Positions 1 to 9,507 of a stretch of DNA of 64,000 nucleotides are shown here, piece after piece. The position numbers and the translations under genes are program-made. This DNA is from Tardiphaga sp. vice304 (GTDB lineage: Bacteria > Pseudomonadota > Alphaproteobacteria > Rhizobiales > Xanthobacteraceae): positions 5,568,001 through 5,632,000 of the forward strand of contig NZ_CP041402.1 in assembly GCF_007018905.1 (NCBI RefSeq). Reading direction: 5' to 3'. Positions within the stretch are counted from its first letter, which is position 1. Each line of letters starts with the position of its first letter. The notes below the pieces were generated by a model, which was not told the origin of the DNA, did no database searches, and was given only the letters and a program-made list of their open reading frames with translations.

Positions 1-804
1 CCGCGTCGCGATGAAATAGGCGCCGGCGGAAACCGGATCGAGAAACCAGTAGACGATCACCACATCGAAATACTGGTTGACGGTTTCCAGCAGGGTCGAG
101 GCCCAGAACCCCGATGAGGTGCGCGCCCATTCGCGCAGGCGCCAGACTGCCTTGGCGGGGAAGATATCTTTCGGAAAGGCGCGCCAGACCGCCGTCACCT
201 GGATCAGCAGTGCGATCGCGAGCGCCAGCGACCCGATCAGAAAGAACTGATCGATCTGGATATGCAGCCCGGCCACCGTCAGCCCCACCAACGTCGCGAC
301 CACCAACGCGCGCCAGAACAATTCGCGCATGCCGTCGGCCATGAAAATGCCGACGGTGGACCGCGCAATATGGCTGGACAGCGCCAGCATCGAGCTCAAC
401 ACCAGAAACAGCCCGGTAGCGAGGGACAAAGCGGTGGTCTGGCCGGGCATCGTCGTGCCGAGCAGCGCGATGGCAGCGCCCGCCAGCAGCGGCACGACCG
501 ATACCAGGCCGATCGAAAACAGCAGCGAGCCCTTGGCGAGATCCGGGCGCTTTGCCACCGAATATTCGTTCAGCGAGCGCAGGATGAACATCTCCTGCCC
601 GAGCAGGGCGGCGACGCTGGCCATCTGGCACACGCTCAGCCACAGCGCGAGATGGCCGAACTCCGGCGCCGACAGCACCCGCGCAGCCAGCGAGAACATC
701 GCAAACGAGACGATCCCGCCGCCGACCTGCAGCGTGATCGTGACCATCAGGCCCTGCGTGACGTCGCGCCGCAACGCGCCGGCAAGCGAGCCGAGCATCG
801 TCAT
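1..804 (-). CDS. Polysaccharide flippase (Wzx-like), C-terminus cut off by window edge
   Basis: The minus-strand frame is open from an ATG at 804 to base 1 with no stop, giving 268 residues of a polytopic membrane protein: repeated hydrophobic segments separated by short basic loops, with the N-terminal MATE-like pattern of oligosaccharide flippases (a first helix near residues 17-37, then VLSAPEFGHLALW). By family such proteins move lipid-linked repeat units across the inner membrane for exopolysaccharide or O-antigen assembly. The next genes (polymerase, chain-length regulator) support this. In-frame GTG (849) and TTG starts lie upstream, so the N-terminus could be 15 residues longer. Family call is from topology and short motifs. 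Confidence 0.7.
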   Translation of the reverse strand, partial: MTMLGSLAGALRRDVTQGLMVTITLQVGGGIVSFAMFSLAARVLSAPEFGHLALWLSVCQMASVAALLGQEMFILRSLNEYSVAKRPDLAKGSLLFSIGLVSVVPLLAGAAIALLGTTMPGQTTALSLATGLFLVLSSMLALSSHIARSTVGIFMADGMRELFWRALVVATLVGLTVAGLHIQIDQFFLIGSLALAIALLIQVTAVWRAFPKDIFPAKAVWRLREWARTSSGFWASTLLETVNQYFDVVIVYWFLDPVSAGAYFIATR

Positions 805-1017
805 CACAGCGCGGGCGCCGGTGTTGAAAGCTGACAAGGGGTACTCCACGGCGCCGCACGGACATCGCGGCACGGTGGTAAATTATCATGTGCCGACCGG
901 ATTCGACATCACTACGCCGGGATGCGGTTAATGCGGCCACACCGCGGCCATGTCCCCGTGGCTCGCGATCCGGCAATCGACGAGTGCGCACGCGGCCGGG
1001 GTAACCGCGGATTAACC

Positions 1018-2535
1018 TTAAGCCTCCAGCTGCAAATTTTCGGCCCGCACCGACGCGCCGAGGATGATGCCAGACAGACATACTAGCAGCCCGAGCGCCG
1101 GTGGCGCGAAAAGCGCTTCTTCCTGGAAAATGCCGTTGGCCAGGATGGCGCAGATGCCAAAGGCGACCATGCCCTGGCTCGCAATGCCTGAATAGGCGTA
1201 GAGCCGCCACGCCCGCATGGCGAGATAGAAGTAGAACGCGAGCGGCACGAGCGCTGCCAGGCCCATCTGGTACAACAGGACGCCGACGGCGCTTTCGACA
1301 GCGCCGTTCACCGAACCGGCCTGTTGCGCCGCGCTCCAGTCGATTTCGTCGAACCCTTCGGACAGGTTGCCGCCGATGCCGAGGCCCCGCCCCCAAGGCG
1401 CTTGCAGGAAACCGTTGATACCGCCCATGAAGCCAAGGACGTGATAGTCGCCAATGTTCAGGCCGACATAGATGCCGGCCAGGATATACAGCACCAGGGC
1501 GGCGAGACCGAAGGTCAGCGCGAGCACCGCGCCGATCAACCGTGTGGCCAGCCACCCGACACTGACGAACAGCAATAGAATTAGCGCTCCTTTGACGCTG
1601 CAGAGCACCAATAACGGCAGACTTATCACCGCCATCACCGGACGTCCCACGGAAAACAGGAACAGAGCGAAAAAGGCGACGCCGTAGCCGTAGCTGATCG
1701 CGCTGATATTCGGCCCGAAGATGCGCAGAATTTCGGACAGGCCAAACCCATCCAGCAAAGGCGTATTGAGAAACCCGAATTTGAATCGGTCCTTCAGATC
1801 GACCGCCACCGCGCCCGTCCGTCGCATCTCGCGCTCCCAGACGCCCGAATCCGTTGCTTTCAGTTCGTCGAACCGCCAGTAGGAATAGCCGTGCGTCACG
1901 TCGAGCCAGAAGTCCCGAAACGTCAGTTCGATGTAACCGCAGACGATGAATACGATCGCAATCGCAATCAGCGCTGGCTTAATCCGCAACTCCATGCTGG
2001 CCGAGGTCAACAGTGCGAGTTGAAACAGAAAGATCGGCAGGACGATATTGCGCAGGTAGATTGTAGCCGCCATCGGGTTCGCGAACGCGCCTAGCACGAA
2101 ATAGAGCAGCACCGCCCCCAGTGCGATGGAACTCATCCCCATCAACCGTACCGTCGGCGGCGAACGGTCGCGCTGGCCAAGAATGAACAGCGCCAGCGTC
2201 GCCAGCCACATAACCGCGCAGACGAGAAAATTGTACCCCTTAATGAACTCCACCGCCGCCGGGTCGAGCACGGGCGACCACAGCGAGACGAAGATGTTCT
2301 GAAACAGCAGGCCGACGATCGCGACAACCGGAGCGTAGGCCGGAATCACAGCCACGACGCCGCAAGCAAAAATAGAGAGAACGCCGATAGCGAGATAGAG
2401 GCTCACGCTGTGCAGCAGAGGCGCCAGAGCAACCGGCACGACAGCGGCGGCGAGCACAATCGCGGCGTCCGTCCAAGCGGCGGGAATGCCGATGCCTTTG
2501 ATTGTCGCAACAGCGGTGCTCAAATCGGTCGCCAT
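1018..2535 (-). CDS. Wzy-like exopolysaccharide polymerase / O-antigen ligase-like membrane protein
   Basis: A 505-residue protein made almost entirely of transmembrane segments (about 10-12), with one long hydrophilic loop around residues 215-270 and a second around 385-415 containing GRGLGIGGNLSEGF. Large loops between hydrophobic helices are typical of Wzy polymerases and WaaL ligases, which join or transfer polysaccharide repeat units on the periplasmic side. It is transcribed in the same direction as the partial flippase and divergently from the Wzz-like gene at 2752. Primary sequence in this family is poorly conserved, so polymerase versus ligase cannot be decided. Confidence 0.65.
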   Translation of the reverse strand: MATDLSTAVATIKGIGIPAAWTDAAIVLAAAVVPVALAPLLHSVSLYLAIGVLSIFACGVVAVIPAYAPVVAIVGLLFQNIFVSLWSPVLDPAAVEFIKGYNFLVCAVMWLATLALFILGQRDRSPPTVRLMGMSSIALGAVLLYFVLGAFANPMAATIYLRNIVLPIFLFQLALLTSASMELRIKPALIAIAIVFIVCGYIELTFRDFWLDVTHGYSYWRFDELKATDSGVWEREMRRTGAVAVDLKDRFKFGFLNTPLLDGFGLSEILRIFGPNISAISYGYGVAFFALFLFSVGRPVMAVISLPLLVLCSVKGALILLLFVSVGWLATRLIGAVLALTFGLAALVLYILAGIYVGLNIGDYHVLGFMGGINGFLQAPWGRGLGIGGNLSEGFDEIDWSAAQQAGSVNGAVESAVGVLLYQMGLAALVPLAFYFYLAMRAWRLYAYSGIASQGMVAFGICAILANGIFQEEALFAPPALGLLVCLSGIILGASVRAENLQLEA

Positions 2536-2751
2536 CCTGCGCGTTCCTCGGGCCTGCTATATCTCGAAAATGGTAACCAAGCGTTAACCGTGTTGGCCCA
2601 CCCGGCACGGGCAATGCCTGGCGCGATATCCGCCGCCGATACCAGGTCTGCCGGTTGTGCACGCCGCACCGTCCAGTATCAGGCTGCAGAAACGGTTAAC
2701 TCTAATTAGGTACCCTCGTGCAATCCTATGTTCTCCCTTCCAGCGGCGTGA

Positions 2752-5037
2752 ATGATGTTGGATTCGATGCAGCCGAATAATGATTCCCAGAAGTTCGGCG
2801 ATGCCCCGCGCAGTCCGCGTGACGCTGACCCGTGGGACGTCCGGCCCCGCGCCGCCATCAACACGTCGCAGCCGGCCATGCTCACGGGCATGCTGACGCC
2901 GTCGGGTCTGGTAGCGTTCTTCCAGCGGCGGTTCAAACGCATCGTGCTGCTGTCGGCCGTTCTTCTGGCGCTTGGCATCGGCGTCACCATGATGCTGCCG
3001 GTCCGCTACGCCGCCACCGCCCTTGTCGTGATCGATCCCCGGGAACAGCGTGTCACGACAGACCAGGACGTTCTTCCCGGGATCGGGCAGGACGCCGCGG
3101 CTTTGCAGAGCGTGATCGAGATTGCCAAATCGGACGGTTTCCTTCGTCCGCTGATCGAAAAATTGAAGATTGCGAGCGACGACGAGATCGCCGCGAGCGA
3201 GACCGACACTTCGCGCGTGCTGGATAACTTCCGCCGCCGCCTCGACATCTCGCGGCGCGGCCTCACTTACGTGATCGCCATCACGTTTACGTCGAAGGAC
3301 CCGCAGAAGGCAGCGACCTATGCCAACGCGGTCGCGCAGGCGTTTGTCGATGACCAGGCGCAGATCCGCTCTGGTGCAACCGACGATGCGGCGGCTTGGC
3401 TCAATAGTCGGCTGAAGGACCTCAATGCCCGCTTGCGCGTGTCCGAAGAAGCGGTTGCTGCCTTCAAGCTCGAGCACAAGATCGTCAGCGCCGGTCGAGA
3501 TTCCACGACGGCGCAGCTGCGCGTTTCCGAATTGAGCCAGCAATTGGCCGCATCCAGGCTTCGCGCCGAAGAGGCCAAAACGCGTTACGAGCAGGCCCAG
3601 CGCGACCTTAAGGGCAATATCGAGGGTCCGGCGCGGCCCGACCTGCTGTCAAGCCTGCGCGCACAACGCCTGCAGTTGAATGACCAGATCGCCCAAAAGC
3701 GCGCGGTGTTTGGCGATCGCCATCCCGACCTGATGATTGCGATGAGCCAGCTCAGCGAGGTCAATCGCCAGATCGAAGCCGAGCGGAAGCGGAATATCGA
3801 TAGCGCGAGATCCGATTACGAAACGCTCCTGAGTCAGCAAAAAACAGTCGAGCAGCAGTTTCGCGCAGTGGAGACCGCGATGCTGACGGATGGACAGGAC
3901 GCCGTAAAGCTGCAGGAATTGCAGCGCGATGCGGATGCCAACCGGAACATCTACGAGCAGTTCTTGTCCCGCTACAAGGCGACGAGCGAACAGCGGCAGT
4001 TGCAGACATCGCAGACAAAGGTTGTCTCGGTTGCCAATCCGCCGACGCGCCCGACACGCCCGCCGCTGTCTATAATCCTGGTCGGTCTTGCGCTGGCCTC
4101 GGTTCTGGTGGCCACGACCATCACGGCGATCATGGATTCCGTCCGAACGACGCAGAAGGACGCCCCCGCAACAGCGCCCGCCTCCGATCCGAATATGAAG
4201 CCCGCCACCCCCCTGCTGCTTGAAGCCAGGCCTGCTGACGCCGAGGCTGTCGTAGCAGGGCCTGCCGTAACCGAACCTTCGGAGGTGCGGAAACTCAACC
4301 TGGAAGAAATACTCACCCGGCAGTCTGTCTCGCCTGTCTCGCCTGTCGCGCCGGATCGCAAGCCTGCACTTTCCCGGCTCCCCGTCTGGCACACAATTCC
4401 CTACGTGGCGCCCAAGCAAGGCTTGAAGTCCGTCTGGCAAACACCGATCGCCGGCTCTGGCGAAATCGACCTGCGCGCGGCGTGTGCGGCGCTATATGAA
4501 GTCGTCAAGAGTCGGGAACCAGGTCGCGGCCATGTCGTGCTCATCATTTCCGAGGAGCCCGGCGTCGGCAAGACTGCCGTCGCTCGCGCTCTCGGGCAGT
4601 GCGCGACCGAGCGCGGCCAGCGCAGCGTCGTGATAGGGATCGACCAACCGTCATCGCAGCGGGCTGGCGCCCCGCGGGAATTCATCGACAATGGCCATCA
4701 TACGCTGCAGGCCGATGCCGCATCGGTTCTGTTGCTGCTGACCGCCGGTAGCATCGACAAGGCGGCCTCGCCGACAACCGACATCCGCACGGAATTCGAC
4801 CTGATTGTCATCGATACAAGTTCGATGTCGGAATCCGCGGCTATAGCCGGCCTCGCGGCGCAGGCCGAGTTCACTATCATTGTGGCCAGGGACAACGGGA
4901 CCCCGACCGCGAAGCTAGGCACGATCCGGTCGATGCTGGCTGCCGCCGGTGCCGGGCGCGTTGGTCTGGTGGTGAACTCCACCGAAGCTCCGGCCTTGGT
5001 CAAGGTTACAGATTCGCACGTGGAGCTTGCTTCCTGA
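2752..5037 (+). CDS. Wzz/GumC-type chain-length protein fused to a degenerate BY-kinase domain
   Basis: A 761-residue protein. Residues about 60-85 form the first membrane helix, followed by a Wzz domain and a long periplasmic coiled coil (about 220-420). A proline-rich stretch (PPTRPTRPP) precedes the second helix (about 440-465), as in GumC/ExoP co-polymerases. The cytoplasmic C-terminus is a P-loop domain like bacterial tyrosine kinases, with Walker A-like EEPGVGKTAVA and Walker B-like FDLIVIDTSS. The Walker A' motif is reduced to GIDQPSSQR (no second Asp), and no tyrosine cluster is seen at the C-terminus (VKVTDSHVELAS), so kinase activity is doubtful. Role by family: polymer length and export of exopolysaccharide. 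ATG at 2752 or 2755 could start it. Confidence 0.85.
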   Translation: MMLDSMQPNNDSQKFGDAPRSPRDADPWDVRPRAAINTSQPAMLTGMLTPSGLVAFFQRRFKRIVLLSAVLLALGIGVTMMLPVRYAATALVVIDPREQRVTTDQDVLPGIGQDAAALQSVIEIAKSDGFLRPLIEKLKIASDDEIAASETDTSRVLDNFRRRLDISRRGLTYVIAITFTSKDPQKAATYANAVAQAFVDDQAQIRSGATDDAAAWLNSRLKDLNARLRVSEEAVAAFKLEHKIVSAGRDSTTAQLRVSELSQQLAASRLRAEEAKTRYEQAQRDLKGNIEGPARPDLLSSLRAQRLQLNDQIAQKRAVFGDRHPDLMIAMSQLSEVNRQIEAERKRNIDSARSDYETLLSQQKTVEQQFRAVETAMLTDGQDAVKLQELQRDADANRNIYEQFLSRYKATSEQRQLQTSQTKVVSVANPPTRPTRPPLSIILVGLALASVLVATTITAIMDSVRTTQKDAPATAPASDPNMKPATPLLLEARPADAEAVVAGPAVTEPSEVRKLNLEEILTRQSVSPVSPVAPDRKPALSRLPVWHTIPYVAPKQGLKSVWQTPIAGSGEIDLRAACAALYEVVKSREPGRGHVVLIISEEPGVGKTAVARALGQCATERGQRSVVIGIDQPSSQRAGAPREFIDNGHHTLQADAASVLLLLTAGSIDKAASPTTDIRTEFDLIVIDTSSMSESAAIAGLAAQAEFTIIVARDNGTPTAKLGTIRSMLAAAGAGRVGLVVNSTEAPALVKVTDSHVELAS

Positions 5038-5085
5038 TGACGTATTTTTCTGGATCTGCGTCCAGTCAACATTAAGGTCGGCAGT

Positions 5086-6228
5086 TTGAAACGGGTGAGC
5101 TTCGTCAACGCTCGGCTATTTGCTGCTCTCCTCGCGGCGCTGATCGCGACGCCGGCGTCATCGCAGGTGGGCGCATCATGTCCGCCGCTTACCCATCGAG
5201 TACCGGCTGAAACCATTGCTGCGCTGGCCAAGGGCTTCAACCTTGCCGGCTGGACCGACGATCCGAAGATGATCTCGAAGGTATCGAAAACGCTGCGCGA
5301 GCTGCGCAAATCCGGAATGACCCACATCCGGCTTCCGGTGCCGGCCGAAAACGTGATGAGCATCGATTCGTCCGCCGAGGATCGAGGCGCGCAACTGGCA
5401 GCGCTCGACCGCGCACTCGAGGACCTGACCACGATGGGCTTCGTCGTGTCAGTCGATGTGCATCCCGGTGACGCCTTCAACCAGATGCATAAAAAGGCCC
5501 CTGCGGTTGCGATGGGCCTGTTGCAGGAAGCCTGGAGAGCGCTGGCGTCTGTCATTGCGCGATATCCAGCGAAGATGGTGTACGCCGAACTGCTGAACGA
5601 GCCAGACGTCAGCGCTGAGATCTGGCAAACGCAGGCCGAACAACTGGCCAAATTTGTCCGCAAACTGCTGCCCGACACGACGATCATCGTGGGTCCCGTC
5701 AACTGGCAGCGCCCCGATTCACTGGAACGTTTCCGGGCGCTTGAGGACCTCAATGTCGTCTACGCCATTCACTTCTACGATCCAATGGCCTTTACCCACC
5801 AAGGGCATTGGGACGCCAACGATCCGTTGAGCTACATCCGGGGATTGCCCTTTCCGATCGTGGCGACCGAGAAAGCGGTGGTTGCGATTGATGCGCAGCT
5901 GAGCGCTGCGCACAGGACCGCAGCGCTACAGGTGTTGCGCGAAGCGACCATCCATGGTGCCGGAGATATCGTGTCGACGAATTTGGAGCCTGCGATCCGC
6001 TGGCAACAGCAGAACCGACGACCGATCATCATCAACGAATTCGGCGTTCTTAAAGCGCACGCGCCTCGAGACAGCCGTCTGCGTTGGCTACGGTCGGTCG
6101 TCAAACACGCCGAACAGCACTGCTGGGGCTGGGCACACTGGGAACTGGCGCAGGGCTTTGGCCTAATGGACGATCGGACCGGACGACCGGATGGCGGTGT
6201 GCTGCGAGCCCTTCTACACCGACCCTAG
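5086..6228 (+). CDS. Secreted glycoside hydrolase family 5 (cellulase-like)
   Basis: 380 residues starting from a TTG 48 nt after the Wzz-like gene, with an AAGG ribosome site upstream. Residues 1-27 are a signal peptide ending in TPASSQ. The rest is a GH5-type (beta/alpha)8 barrel: GFNLAGW near the start, LNEPD (about residue 173-177; Glu as acid/base) and IINEFG (about 306-311; Glu as nucleophile). GH5 enzymes cut beta-1,4 or related glucans. In an exopolysaccharide operon such an enzyme often trims or releases the polymer; this role is inferred from position. The substrate cannot be read from sequence. Confidence 0.85.
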   Translation: MKRVSFVNARLFAALLAALIATPASSQVGASCPPLTHRVPAETIAALAKGFNLAGWTDDPKMISKVSKTLRELRKSGMTHIRLPVPAENVMSIDSSAEDRGAQLAALDRALEDLTTMGFVVSVDVHPGDAFNQMHKKAPAVAMGLLQEAWRALASVIARYPAKMVYAELLNEPDVSAEIWQTQAEQLAKFVRKLLPDTTIIVGPVNWQRPDSLERFRALEDLNVVYAIHFYDPMAFTHQGHWDANDPLSYIRGLPFPIVATEKAVVAIDAQLSAAHRTAALQVLREATIHGAGDIVSTNLEPAIRWQQQNRRPIIINEFGVLKAHAPRDSRLRWLRSVVKHAEQHCWGWAHWELAQGFGLMDDRTGRPDGGVLRALLHRP

Positions 6229-6336
6229 CCTATGGGCGAGCTGGCAGTTCAACCAAGATTTGGCGATCTTCGACACCGACCGCCAGCGCTGGAACCGGGC
6301 GCTGCTGAAGCGCCCATTCCCGCGCGATGACGGATG

Positions 6337-7257
6337 TCAGCGTGAGTTCGTCAGCAGCAGATACAGCGCCCGCGGATTGGTCTTGATATAGCGCCACGCC
6401 AGCCGGCGCGGCTCGCGGCCAAGACGCCAAAGCCATTCCAGCCCGATATTCTGCATCCACAGCGGCGCGCGCACCGCATTGCCCGACAGGAAATCGAACA
6501 GGCCGCCCGACGTCTTGATCACGCCGACCGAGCACAGCCGTTCGCGGTTCCGAACCACGAATTCCTGCTCGCGGGGAACGCCCATCGAGACCCACAGAAT
6601 ATCCGGCGCCAGCCTGGCAATTTCATCGCAGGTGGCGATCTCGTCGGCCGGGCCGTCGAAAAAGCCATGCCGGTGCCCGACCAGCCGCAGCTGGGGAAAC
6701 TGGGTCCGGACGGCATCGACCGCGGCCTGGTTGGCCGAAGCTGTTGCGCCGAGCATGAACATGGTGGCGCCGGTGGCCTGCGCGCGCTGCGCCACGTCGT
6801 AAAACAGATCCGACGTTGCCACCCGCTCGGGCAACGCATCGCCCTTGAAGCGCGAAACGAAGACGTGAAACATGCCGTCGGCCGAGATCGCATCGGCCTG
6901 CAGGAACAGCGATCGCTCCGTGCGATCGACATCGCAACGATAGGTCACCTCGCCATTGGTCGAGGTCAGATAGGCCGGATAGCGCCACATATTCCGGCGT
7001 TTCAGGGCCTCCTCGACGATCACCTGGGCGGCCTCCTGCCGGTCCACCACCACCACCGGCAACCCGCCCAGCACGATGCGCCGCCATTGGCGAAACGGAT
7101 TGCGCCGGCGATCGCCGGTCGCCCGGCGTTCCTCGATGCCAAGGGCGGCGAAGGCCCCCTTGGTCTCTTCGAAACTCATGATGCGGCGATCGGCTGTTTG
7201 ACGCCGCGGCACCTCGGCTTCGGAGGACGAACCAACGATTTCCGTTTCGTTCAACAT
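6337..7257 (-). CDS. WecG/TagA/CpsF family glycosyltransferase (GT26)
   Basis: 306 residues, convergent with the GH5 gene. The conserved block begins at about residue 62 (GLPVVVVDR) and contains YLTSTNGEV, the ADAISADGMF segment, MFMLGAT, and PDILWVSMGVPREQEFV, all characteristic of the WecG/TagA/CpsF fold. The C-terminus is basic with LGLEWLWRLGREPRRLAWRY-like residues that bring GT26 enzymes to the membrane. The family transfers a sugar such as ManNAc or glucose to a lipid-linked intermediate. The first ~60 residues are a charged extension (RRQTADRR, ERRATGDRR) not found in typical members. Confidence 0.88.
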   Translation of the reverse strand: MLNETEIVGSSSEAEVPRRQTADRRIMSFEETKGAFAALGIEERRATGDRRRNPFRQWRRIVLGGLPVVVVDRQEAAQVIVEEALKRRNMWRYPAYLTSTNGEVTYRCDVDRTERSLFLQADAISADGMFHVFVSRFKGDALPERVATSDLFYDVAQRAQATGATMFMLGATASANQAAVDAVRTQFPQLRLVGHRHGFFDGPADEIATCDEIARLAPDILWVSMGVPREQEFVVRNRERLCSVGVIKTSGGLFDFLSGNAVRAPLWMQNIGLEWLWRLGREPRRLAWRYIKTNPRALYLLLTNSR

Positions 7258-7515
7258 TCCGGTCCCTGCAAGCTTCCGCGTGGGGCGATGAGGCGGATCA
7301 CGGTCACCTGTAGCGTTATTTCTACCGTTGCTGCCCGCCGGTTGCCACCGCCGGGCGCGGAGAAATTAATAGCTGGTTAACGGGGTATGAACCGGATCGC
7401 CGCGACGCCACCGTCCTGATCCTGACCGGGAACACGGGGATGACCGGCCCGGTGGCGCTCGACGGGCTGCGATCGGGTTGTTAAGCCGCACGCTGCAAGG
7501 AGCCTGTGAGTCGAT

Positions 7516-9018
7516 ATGACCGTTGCGATCGAGATGGGAAATACGACGGCCGGCACGCCCGTTACCCTGGACCTGGAAGAACTGCTGGCGACCCGCCTTC
7601 TGGTGCAGGGTAATTCCGGTTCCGGCAAATCCCATCTGCTGCGCCGGCTGCTGGAACAGAGCGCACCCTGGGTGCAGCAGACCATCATCGATCCCGAAGG
7701 CGATTTCGTCGCTTTGGCCGACCGCTTCGGCCATCTGGTGATCAATGCCGAGGAACATACCGAGCGCGGGTTGCAGGTCGCCGGCGAGCGCGCCCGCGCG
7801 CACCGTGTCTCCACCGTGCTCAATCTGGAGGGCCTCGACGCCGAGCACCAGATGCGGCGCGCTGCCGCCTTTCTCGGCGGGCTGTTCGACGCTCCCCGCG
7901 ATCACTGGTACCCGATGCTGGTGGTGGTCGACGAGGCGCAATTGTTCGCGCCCGCCGTCGCCGGCGAAGTCTCCGACGACGCCCGAAAACTGTCGCTCGG
8001 CGCCATGACCAATCTGATGTGCCGCGGCCGCAAGCGCGGTCTCGCCGGCGTGATCGCCACCCAGCGCCTCGCCAAGCTGGCCAAAAACGTCGCCGCCGAG
8101 GCGTCCAACTTCCTGATGGGCCGCACCTTCCTGGACATCGACATGGCGCGTGCCGCCGACCTGCTCGGCATGGAGCGGCGCCAGGCGGAATCGTTTCGCG
8201 ACCTCGAGCGCGGCCAGTTCATAGCGCTCGGCCCGGCGCTGTCGCGCCGCCCGCTCGGGCTGCGGATCGGCCCGACCGACACCCAGCCGCGCAACGCCAC
8301 GCCGCGGCTGATGCCGCTGCCGGAATCCTCGCTCGACATGCACGCCATGATCCTGGCCGCGCCGCCGCCGGAGCCGGCTCGCGCGCCGCGCCGGCCGCCG
8401 CCGTCATCGCCCGATTTGCTCGGCCAGCTGATGGCCGCGAAATCCGCCGCGATGGAGGTGCGCCCCGATCCCGTCGCGCCGCCGGAAAGCGCCGAGGAAC
8501 TGGAGAAGAAACGCGAGCGCGTCGATGCCATCCTGCGCGCCGTGATGGCGGAGCCCGATGCCGGCTTCCGCGCCGTCGGCGTGCTGTATCAGGAATTCGT
8601 AGTGCGCTGCCGGATCGCCGGCCTCGGCTTGGCCGTGCCGGATCTCGCCGACTTCCGGCACATGCTGACCCGCGCCCGCGCCGGGCTCGGCTCCGACATC
8701 GCCGAGGACGACGGCTGGCAAGACGTCTCGGACCGCGCTGGCCTCCTGCCCGAGGATATGCAGGGCGTGTTCATGATGATCGCGCGCGCCGCCAAGGAAG
8801 GCCTGCCCTGCCCCGGCGACGCCACAATCGCCCGCGCCTACGGCTCGCACTCGTTGCGAAGGGCGAGGCGACTGCTTAGCTATATCGAGGAGCAGGGCCT
8901 GATCGTCTGCCAGCTCGACGGCGCCGGACGTCGCATTGTGACGCTGGTCGAACTGGCCTGGGCCACGGCGCCGGGCGATCCCAACGCCGAGGACGCCGCC
9001 ATCGCAGGGATTTCGTAA
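7516..9018 (+). CDS. HerA-type ATP-binding protein (DUF87-like ATPase)
   Basis: 500 residues. An N-terminal HerA/VirB4-like ATPase domain shows Walker A GNSGSGKSH (about residue 34-42), Walker B MLVVVDEAQ (about 134-142) and an arginine-rich CRGRKRG segment with IATQR (about 174-190). A proline-rich linker (about 280-310) leads to a C-terminal region of unknown fold (about 330-500) ending in a winged-helix-like segment. HerA-type ATPases act as hexameric translocases on DNA in repair or anti-phage roles. No NurA-like nuclease is adjacent; the next gene, starting one base after the stop, encodes a Gre factor, so the pair is probably one transcript. Confidence 0.85.
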   Translation: MTVAIEMGNTTAGTPVTLDLEELLATRLLVQGNSGSGKSHLLRRLLEQSAPWVQQTIIDPEGDFVALADRFGHLVINAEEHTERGLQVAGERARAHRVSTVLNLEGLDAEHQMRRAAAFLGGLFDAPRDHWYPMLVVVDEAQLFAPAVAGEVSDDARKLSLGAMTNLMCRGRKRGLAGVIATQRLAKLAKNVAAEASNFLMGRTFLDIDMARAADLLGMERRQAESFRDLERGQFIALGPALSRRPLGLRIGPTDTQPRNATPRLMPLPESSLDMHAMILAAPPPEPARAPRRPPPSSPDLLGQLMAAKSAAMEVRPDPVAPPESAEELEKKRERVDAILRAVMAEPDAGFRAVGVLYQEFVVRCRIAGLGLAVPDLADFRHMLTRARAGLGSDIAEDDGWQDVSDRAGLLPEDMQGVFMMIARAAKEGLPCPGDATIARAYGSHSLRRARRLLSYIEEQGLIVCQLDGAGRRIVTLVELAWATAPGDPNAEDAAIAGIS

Positions 9019-9501
9019 GTGAGTGTCGCTTTTACCAAGGAAGACAGCGCCGAGACCGCATCGGAAACGATGCTGCCGGACCGGCCGATCTCGTCGCATC
9101 CCAATCTGGTCACGGAAGCCGGGTTGAAGGCGCTGGAAGCCCAGCTTCTCGCCGCGCGCGAAGCCTATGACGCCACGCAGAAGATCGAGGACGTTAACGA
9201 GAAGCGACGCCAGGCCGCCACGCCGCTGCGCGATACGATCTACTTTGCCGCGCGCGTCCGCACGGCGCAGCTGATCCCCGATCCCACCTCGACCGACACC
9301 GTCATCTTCGGCAGCACGGTGACGTTCAGCCGCGACGATGGCCGCGTGCAGACCTATCGCATCGTCGGCGAGGATGAGGCCGACCCAAAGACGGGCTCGA
9401 TTTCCTATGTTTCTCCGGTGGCACGGCTGCTGACGGGCAAGGCGGTCGGCGACGTGGCAGGCCTCGACGGCCAGGAACTCGAAATCATCGCGATCGCCTG
9501 A
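9019..9501 (+). CDS. GreA/GreB-family transcript elongation factor
   Basis: 160 residues with a GTG start right after the stop codon of the HerA-type gene (TAA-GTG), which suggests translational coupling. An N-terminal region resembling the Gre coiled coil (about residues 28-75, rich in Ala/Glu/Arg) is followed by the Gre C-terminal FKBP-like domain: VIFGSTVTF, YRIVGEDEAD, ISYVSPVARLLTGKAVGD. Gre proteins insert the coiled coil into the secondary channel of RNA polymerase and trigger transcript cleavage. It is an accessory paralogue and not necessarily the housekeeping GreA. Confidence 0.88.
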   Translation: MSVAFTKEDSAETASETMLPDRPISSHPNLVTEAGLKALEAQLLAAREAYDATQKIEDVNEKRRQAATPLRDTIYFAARVRTAQLIPDPTSTDTVIFGSTVTFSRDDGRVQTYRIVGEDEADPKTGSISYVSPVARLLTGKAVGDVAGLDGQELEIIAIA

Positions 9502-9507
9502 CGGCGC

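Noticed and set aside
262..931. Two long plus-strand frames (190 and 200 codons) at the left edge
   Set aside because: They are opposite-strand shadows of the partial flippase gene; composition is Arg/Gln/His-rich without family character.
2584..3543. 319-codon minus-strand frame opposite the Wzz-like gene
   Set aside because: Shadow of the Wzz-like gene and its promoter; no family character.
6191..6391. Plus frame reading DPSLWASWQFNQDLAIFD after the GH5 gene
   Set aside because: It looks protein-like but overlaps the GH5 end in another frame and has no start or family; not enough to call.
7366..9099. Long minus-strand frames opposite the HerA-type gene
   Set aside because: Antisense shadows rich in Gly/His/Gln; the plus-strand HerA-type ATPase and Gre gene explain the open frames.
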